A program made the position numbers and the translations under genes. DNA of 64,000 nucleotides from assembly GCA_963818685.1 (NCBI GenBank), contig CAWFTJ010000007.1, positions 372,001 to 436,000 of the forward strand, given 5' to 3'. The DNA comes from CAJCJE01 sp963818685. GTDB lineage: Bacteria > Actinomycetota > Actinomycetes > Mycobacteriales > Pseudonocardiaceae. This document shows positions 59,241-64,000 of the stretch, piece after piece (position 1 is the first letter of the stretch; every line of letters starts with the position of its first letter). Below the pieces are notes generated by a model. It had not been told where the DNA came from. It did not search any database and worked only from the letters and a program-made list of their open reading frames with translations.

Positions 59241-61008
59241 CCGTCACCGGCCCGAACGTGCTCGCGTACCCGCCCCCGCCCATCGACACCAGCCCGATCC
59301 GCATCGCGGGCCCGAACGGCAGATCCCACGTCCCGCCCTTGTCCCAGCGCACGCCGTCCAGGCTCGTGTAGGCCGTGTACTCGTCGGTGCGGATGCCGAC
59401 GCCGCTGCCGACGCCGATCCGGTGCACGATGCGCAGGTAGGTGGTCGCGCCCACCGGGCCGACCACCCCGTTGCCGTAGGCCGGATAACCGGCCGGCACC
59501 GGGTCGCTGTGCTTGCCGAACTCGGTCTGCCGCGTGTCCCACATGGCGGTCACGGCAAGCTTCACGTAGTTGCCGTCGTCGCGGTAGACGACGATGCCGC
59601 CCTGCACGTAGTTGTGCACCGATCCGTCGTTCGGCACGTTCACGCTGACGCTCGTCTGCACGACGTAGTCCCCATGCGGAGCGGGTTCGGTCAGCACGGC
59701 GGCAAGATCGGGCGACGGCGGTTGCAGATCGGCCTGCTCAGTGTCCACAGTGAACTCTCCGCCGCCGGCGCGGTAACCGCTCGGGTCCGGCGGCCGGATC
59801 CACGTCCACCGAGGCGACAACGTCGGCGCGGCGAAGTCGTCGGACAAGGCGGCGATCGGCACGCCCGGCCGAGGCTCGGGAAGGAACACCGGCCGATACG
59901 CGGTCCGCTCGCCCCGTTGGGCGGCAGGCCCCGGCAGCGGCGCGTTGGACGGTCCGCGTCCGGCGTCCACCGTCGGCCAGCCGTCCCGCCAGTCCAACGG
60001 GTCCATCAGCAACTGGCGCCGCGTGTAACCGACCTGGCCGGGCACGTACGGGTCATTCTGGTCGACCGCGTGGTAGAAGATCCACTGCTGGCCGTCGTAG
60101 TCGGTGACCACCGCGTTGTGGCCAGGCCCGATCCACCGGTTCCCGTTCGCCGCCAACACCGGCGTGCCGCCCACCCGCGTCGCCAGCAACGAAACCCCGT
60201 CCCGGTCCACGAACGGTCCGAGCGGACCGCGCGAGCGTCCCGCGAACACCGCGTAGCCGGTCAACGGGCCACCGCAACAGTTCGCCGCCGAGGCCATCAG
60301 GTAGAACCAGCCGTCGTGCCGCACCACGAACGCGCCCTCGTACCGGTTGTCGATGGTGATCGCGTGCTCGGTCGAGGGAATCGAGGTCAACCCGTCCTCG
60401 GCCAACTCCCGAACCGAAATCCCGCCGACATAACTGCCGTAATACAGATAAGTCTTGTTCCCCGCCGTGATCACCTCGGGATCGATCACCTCGCGCCCGT
60501 TGTACGGCGCTACCACCGGCCCACCCGAATCGACCCACGGCCCCAATGGCGACGAACTCGTCAACACCCCGATCGCCGAACCCCCGGCTACCGTGTTCGA
60601 CGCCGCGTAATACAGAAAGAAGGTGCCGTGGCGATACACCACGTCCGGCGCCCACAGATATCCGCCAACCCCGACCCATCCCGGCGACGCCGGTAACGCG
60701 GCCCCCGCGAAACTCCAGTGCACCAGGTCGAGCGAGGAGTACATCGGCAGCGTCACGTACTCGCCAGGCCCCGGCGCGCTCAGGTTGTCGGCGTCGATCG
60801 CGTCGGTGGTGCAGTACAGATACCAATGCCGGTCGTTGGCCGCAGTGCCCCGGAAAACGAATGGGTCCGCGCAGTTCAACGCCTGCGTCCCGGCCGGCAA
60901 CGTCAGCGGTAACGGATTTCGATACACAGGCGCGCCGCGCGTATTCACCACAAAACCAAGCAGAGTCACCACAGCCAACGCGACCGTCGACAACCGTCTG
61001 CTGACCAC
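59224..61008 (-). CDS. secreted GH43-like arabinanase/xylosidase-type glycosidase
   Basis: 594 residues from the GTG at 61008 (GGGGAGGAATC). Signal peptide STVALAVVTLLGFVVNTRGA. Five-bladed propeller features with the GH43 acids: catalytic Asp in NCADPFVFRG, pKa Asp in VIDPEVITAG, general-acid Glu in NRYEGAFVVRH. The second half (from ~residue 385) is a beta-sandwich, DUF1349/laminin G-like domain (FAAPTLSPRWTWIRPPDPSG). It probably degrades arabinan or arabinoxylan outside the cell. The gene overlaps the end of the ECF gene by 17 bases and is divergent from the STAND gene. Confidence 0.9.
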   Translation of the reverse strand: MVSRRLSTVALAVVTLLGFVVNTRGAPVYRNPLPLTLPAGTQALNCADPFVFRGTAANDRHWYLYCTTDAIDADNLSAPGPGEYVTLPMYSSLDLVHWSFAGAALPASPGWVGVGGYLWAPDVVYRHGTFFLYYAASNTVAGGSAIGVLTSSSPLGPWVDSGGPVVAPYNGREVIDPEVITAGNKTYLYYGSYVGGISVRELAEDGLTSIPSTEHAITIDNRYEGAFVVRHDGWFYLMASAANCCGGPLTGYAVFAGRSRGPLGPFVDRDGVSLLATRVGGTPVLAANGNRWIGPGHNAVVTDYDGQQWIFYHAVDQNDPYVPGQVGYTRRQLLMDPLDWRDGWPTVDAGRGPSNAPLPGPAAQRGERTAYRPVFLPEPRPGVPIAALSDDFAAPTLSPRWTWIRPPDPSGYRAGGGEFTVDTEQADLQPPSPDLAAVLTEPAPHGDYVVQTSVSVNVPNDGSVHNYVQGGIVVYRDDGNYVKLAVTAMWDTRQTEFGKHSDPVPAGYPAYGNGVVGPVGATTYLRIVHRIGVGSGVGIRTDEYTAYTSLDGVRWDKGGTWDLPFGPAMRIGLVSMGGGGYASTFGPVTVSRLG

Positions 61009-61051
61009 GATTCCTCCCCTGGATTCGCCGGCAGTCGTCCCAGTATCGGGG

Positions 61052-61070
61052 TAATGTCACCGCGGTGACA
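61052..61070 (+). promoter_or_regulatory. -10 box and 16-bp perfect palindrome over the STAND start codon
   Basis: TAATGT at 61052-61057 is placed 7 bases before the GTG, as for a leaderless transcript. TGTCACCGCGGTGACA (61055-61070) is its own reverse complement, overlaps that -10 and contains the start codon (61065-61067). A protein bound here would block both transcription and initiation. Confidence 0.55.
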
Positions 61071-63071
61071 GGGGACTTCCACCTCGAAGTAGCCGGCGAT
61101 CCGAACATGCTGGTGCAGGCGGCGAACATCTACGGCGACGTGAACATCCACCCGCGAGTGCCGGTGCGCCCGCCGCGCCAGTTGACGCAGGCGCCGGAGC
61201 ACTACACGAACAACGAAACCGAACTCGATGAACTGACCACGATCCTGCGCCCAGGTGAGGACCACGAGCACGTGCGCATCGCCGCCGTTCGCGGGGAGCC
61301 GGGCAGCGGCCGAACCGCGTTCGCGTCGCACTGGGGCCGGACCAACGGCGCGCATTACCCGGACGGGCAGTTCTACCTGTCGCTGACCGGTTTCACCGAC
61401 GCGAACAGCGCGCTCCAGTCGCTGCTGGTCGCCGTCGGCTACGTGCCGGAACAGATCCCGCCGACACTGCCGGGGCGGGCCGCGACCTGGCGCAGCTGGA
61501 CCACCGGCAAGAGCCTGCTGACCGTGCTCGACGACGTGGTCAGGCCGGCGGACGTGACCGCGCTGCTGCCGGGTCCCGGACCGTCCGCCGTCGTGGCCGT
61601 GCCGGTCGGCAGGCTCGCCGGCGTGCGCGGCCAGGTGTCGTTGACCCCGTTGACCGCCGAGCAGTCCCTCGACCTGCTCACCCGCAGGCTCGGCGAGCGT
61701 GTCGCCGCCGAACCCGTTGCCGCCAGGACCCTCGTCGACGTGTGCGGTGGGTCGGCCGCCGCCCTCAACGTGGCCGCGGACATGCTGATCCAGGACGGCG
61801 ACTCGATCGCCGAGTTCGTTCGTCAACTGGAGCGCAGGGGCCCGATCAGGCACCTGGAGATCGGCGCGGTGTTCGATGCCGCGTACGACCGGCTGCCCGA
61901 GGAGGCGCGCCGCTGCTACCGGGCGCTCGGCGCGCATCCCGGCGCCCAGCCGATCGTCGGCCGAGCCGCGCTGGCGCACGCTGCCGGTATCAACATCGAC
62001 GACGTGCACGACGCCGTCACGATCCTGTCCAGGGCCAGCCTGGTGGCCAGGATCGGCGACGACCGGTACCGGCTCACCAAGCTGCTAGCCGCGCACGCGG
62101 CCGGCAAGGCCGATGCCGAAGACGGCGCGGAGCTGCGCTCGGGTTTCCTGCGCCACTACCGGGACCTCGGGCTGCGCTGCGCGGAAACAATCACGCCGAA
62201 CCGAGGTTGGCTCGCCGCCCCGGTCGAGCCGTTGACCGGCGACGATGCCAAACCGACCGCACGAGCGTGGCTCGCGGCCGAGGAACCCAACCTCGCCGTG
62301 TCCGTCGAGGCTGCGGACGACCGGACCGCGGTCGAGCTGTGTCTCGCCTTGTGGCCGCTGTACATCCGAGGCGAACACTCCGGCCGGATGGTCGAGACCT
62401 ATCGGCTTGGCGTGACGAAAGCGCTGGCGCTCGGCGATGACCAACTACTCTCGGTGCTGCGCACCCAACTCGGTTTCGGCTACCGCCAGCAGCGGGACTG
62501 GTCGCGCGCGGCCGAGGCGTTCACCGAGGCCAGGAACACCACGTCCGCGGCCGCGAACGCGACGGCCGTCGAAGGATTCGGCCTGATGCGCCGCGAGCAG
62601 GGCGATTTCGCCGCCGCCGAGGTCCTGCTGCGGATCAATGTCGAACTCGCCGAGGCGATGGGCGCGTCGCCGCGCAGGCGCGCCATGGCCGATTTCCACT
62701 ACGCGACAGTCCTCGAACCCGACGCGGCTTTGCCCATGCTCGCTGAGGCCCGTGAGTTCTTCGAGCAGGCGCGGGAGGAGGAGAACCTGGTCAAGATCGA
62801 CCTGTGGCGCGGGCGCAAGCTCATCGCACGCGGCGACGCGGCCCTCGCGCTGCCGGTCCTCGACGCGGCCGCGCGACTGGCCGAGCGGATACCGGCCCGC
62901 CGCGAACAGGGCCAGATCCTGCGCGAACTCGCCGACGCCGAGCCGGCCAACGCGGAAACGCACCTGCGCGCGGCACTGAAGATCTGCCAGCTCGCCGGCC
63001 TGGTACAGGACATCGTCTCCGTTCGAACCCGGATGGCCGAACTCGGCCTGACACCGGACGAACGGCCCTAA
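61065..63071 (+). CDS. STAND (NB-ARC/TPR) NLR-like protein with a variant P-loop
   Basis: 668 residues, GTG start. Residues ~14-29 carry NMLVQAANIYGDVNIH, a short motif like the tail of the next gene's product. The NB-ARC region follows: P-loop AVRGEPGSGRTAFASHW, in which Arg replaces the usual Walker A Lys, then LLTVLDDVV (Walker B). The winged-helix end is DRYRLTKLLAAHA. TPR-like helices fill the C-terminus (RQQRDWSRAAEAFTEARNTT). There is no DNA-binding domain. It probably senses a signal and passes it to the 63111 protein by motif templating. The gene may be autoregulated via the palindrome over its start. Confidence 0.85.
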   Translation: MTGDFHLEVAGDPNMLVQAANIYGDVNIHPRVPVRPPRQLTQAPEHYTNNETELDELTTILRPGEDHEHVRIAAVRGEPGSGRTAFASHWGRTNGAHYPDGQFYLSLTGFTDANSALQSLLVAVGYVPEQIPPTLPGRAATWRSWTTGKSLLTVLDDVVRPADVTALLPGPGPSAVVAVPVGRLAGVRGQVSLTPLTAEQSLDLLTRRLGERVAAEPVAARTLVDVCGGSAAALNVAADMLIQDGDSIAEFVRQLERRGPIRHLEIGAVFDAAYDRLPEEARRCYRALGAHPGAQPIVGRAALAHAAGINIDDVHDAVTILSRASLVARIGDDRYRLTKLLAAHAAGKADAEDGAELRSGFLRHYRDLGLRCAETITPNRGWLAAPVEPLTGDDAKPTARAWLAAEEPNLAVSVEAADDRTAVELCLALWPLYIRGEHSGRMVETYRLGVTKALALGDDQLLSVLRTQLGFGYRQQRDWSRAAEAFTEARNTTSAAANATAVEGFGLMRREQGDFAAAEVLLRINVELAEAMGASPRRRAMADFHYATVLEPDAALPMLAEAREFFEQAREEENLVKIDLWRGRKLIARGDAALALPVLDAAARLAERIPARREQGQILRELADAEPANAETHLRAALKICQLAGLVQDIVSVRTRMAELGLTPDERP

Positions 63072-63110
63072 TATTTGTTGGCACATCCCGCTGAACCGAT
63101 GGAGTTGACC

Positions 63111-63461
63111 ATGCCGGATTCCATGCTGATCGCGATCGCCACCACGTTGGCCACCAGGGCGGCGGGGTCACTGTTCGATCTGGTGAAGGCGAAGCTGACC
63201 AGGCGGGGCAGCAAGGACGTTGCCGTGCTGGATGCCGCTGTCGCGGCCGGGCCGGAGTCGGCGGAGGCAGGACAGCTGGCCGAGGCGCTTGAGGTGGCGC
63301 GGCAGGAGGACGGCGAGTTCGCCGAGCAGCTGCGCGAGGAGTGGCAGAAGATCATCTCGGTGCAGGCGGGCACGGGCAGCGTGACCCAGACGATCAGCGG
63401 AACCGTCACCGGCAAGGTCGTCCAGGCGCGCGACATCCAGGGCGGTATCACCTTCAACTGA
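63111..63461 (+). CDS. small helical effector-like protein with C-terminal RHIM-like amyloid motif
   Basis: 116 residues from the ATG at 63111 (GGAG six bases upstream). The N-terminal two-thirds are helical: a hydrophobic start (MLIAIATTLATRAAGSLFDL), then charged amphipathic helices (EAGQLAEALEVARQEDGEFA). This resembles the Bell domain of bacterial NLR-linked effectors. The last 25 residues are Gly/Val/Gln-rich, core GKVVQARDIQGGITFN, and match the motif of the STAND proteins. It lies 39 bases downstream of the STAND gene. Predicted to oligomerise when seeded and disrupt membranes (family inference). Confidence 0.7.
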   Translation: MPDSMLIAIATTLATRAAGSLFDLVKAKLTRRGSKDVAVLDAAVAAGPESAEAGQLAEALEVARQEDGEFAEQLREEWQKIISVQAGTGSVTQTISGTVTGKVVQARDIQGGITFN

Positions 63462-63573
63462 CTCGGTTACCGAAACGTTATATAGCCTGTGCTTGCCTCG
63501 CTGCTTTACATCGCGCACGCTCATGTAAAGCAGTGCGACATCGAGTCGCGTGTTGTCAAGCGAGGTGGGTCGG

Positions 63574-64000
63574 ATGCGCGAAGGGTCCCTTTCCGGGCGG
63601 GCGACGATCACCTCGGACGAACAACGTCCCGACTGGCGCGACAAAAAGCGCTACCTGTGGCTGCTCGGCGCGGTCGTGCCGCTGTTCCTGTTCGCGGGCT
63701 GGGGCCTGGTGAACCTCACCGGAGCCGGACTGTTCTGGTGGCTGGGCCCGATCTTCGTCTATGTGATCATCCCGATCCTGGACCGGTTCTTCGGCGACGA
63801 CCCGAGCAATCCACCCGAGGAGATCGTCGCCTGGCTCGAACGCGACCGCTACTACCGCTTCGTCACCTACGCGTTCCTGCCCATCCAGTACATCGCGTTG
63901 TTCACCGGCTTCTGGCTGATGACAAGGCACGGCGGCCTCGGCGTCGTCGACCGGCTCGGCATCGCGTTCACCCTCGGTTCCTTGAACGGCATCGCGATCA
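63574..64000 (+). CDS. alkB: alkane 1-monooxygenase, N-terminal part (cut by window edge)
   Basis: 142 residues are visible from the ATG at 63574 (GAGGTGGG upstream). Membrane helices (LWLLGAVVPLFLFAGWGLVN, LFWWLGPIFVYVIIPILDRF) are followed by DDPSNPPEEIVAWLERDRYY, which resembles the start of AlkB. The diiron His boxes would lie beyond the window. AlkB hydroxylates n-alkanes at the terminal carbon using rubredoxin. Rubredoxin genes are usually directly downstream. It is 112 bases after the amyloid-motif gene and probably unrelated to it. Confidence 0.88.
   Translation, partial: MREGSLSGRATITSDEQRPDWRDKKRYLWLLGAVVPLFLFAGWGLVNLTGAGLFWWLGPIFVYVIIPILDRFFGDDPSNPPEEIVAWLERDRYYRFVTYAFLPIQYIALFTGFWLMTRHGGLGVVDRLGIAFTLGSLNGIAI

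Noticed and set aside
1..64000. tRNA, rRNA, CRISPR, insertion sequences or prophage genes
   Set aside because: None found by eye: no transposase-like ORF with terminal repeats, no regularly spaced repeats, no cloverleaf with a CCA end. Weakly structured RNAs could be missed.

Overview
The window is high-GC DNA with dense, often translationally coupled genes, frequent GTG starts, AfsR/SARP-type regulators, sedolisins, ECF sigma factors with SnoaL-like tails and a PopR-ClpP3/ClpP4 locus. This points to a filamentous actinomycete. I would guess Pseudonocardiaceae (Kutzneria/Amycolatopsis/Lentzea-like), but the family is an inference. I see no rRNA, tRNA, CRISPR array, transposase or phage gene.

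Layout: 0-8.8 kb holds a YCII-domain protein (cut by the window edge), a TetR/quinone-oxidoreductase pair with a visible operator, a clpP3-clpP4-like pair facing a PopR-like regulator, an ECF41 sigma factor with two carboxymuconolactone-decarboxylase-family targets, and a secreted beta-propeller phosphoesterase. 9-22.3 kb is mostly housekeeping and accessory metabolism: a coupled hypothetical/GNAT pair, a molbindin, FprA-like ferredoxin reductase, a Gfo/Idh-aldo/keto reductase fusion, a HAD phosphatase, an FhuF-like protein, an NmrA protein, an ABC-F ATPase behind a leader-peptide attenuator, and a membrane protein with a NarL-type two-component system. 22.4-30.3 kb holds a STAND (NLR-like) ATPase with an amyloid-type N-terminal motif, a coupled three-gene GT-B/small protein/PfkB operon and an AfsR-like regulator. 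30.4-41.6 kb is rich in secreted or surface proteins (phospholipase D-like, sedolisin, PL7 alginate lyase) and contains two adjacent genes broken by many single-base indels. 41.6-48.6 kb is a complete oligopeptide-type ABC transporter operon with two binding proteins, preceded by two DasR/GntR-like operators. 48.8-61 kb has an ECF sigma factor, a second two-component system, an FkbM methyltransferase, a second SARP-NB-ARC-TPR regulator, a second sedolisin, an NmrA/ECF pair and a GH43 arabinanase-like enzyme. 61-64 kb has a second STAND ATPase followed by a small helical protein with a C-terminal RHIM-like motif, then the start of alkB.

The most interesting system is the STAND protein at 61065-63071 with the small protein at 63111-63461. 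They carry matching short Gly/Val/Gln-rich motifs (N-terminal in the STAND, C-terminal in the small protein). This is the arrangement described for bacterial NLR/effector pairs that signal by amyloid templating. The STAND at 22438-24465 carries an even closer copy of the motif but has no effector next to it. Other circuits can be read directly from DNA: divergent ECF41-type promoters (TGTCACA-N16-CGTC) at two loci, a PopR box before clpP3, a TetR palindrome, tandem GGTCTAG operators, a perfect palindrome over the STAND start codon, and a leader peptide plus T-run attenuator before the ABC-F gene.
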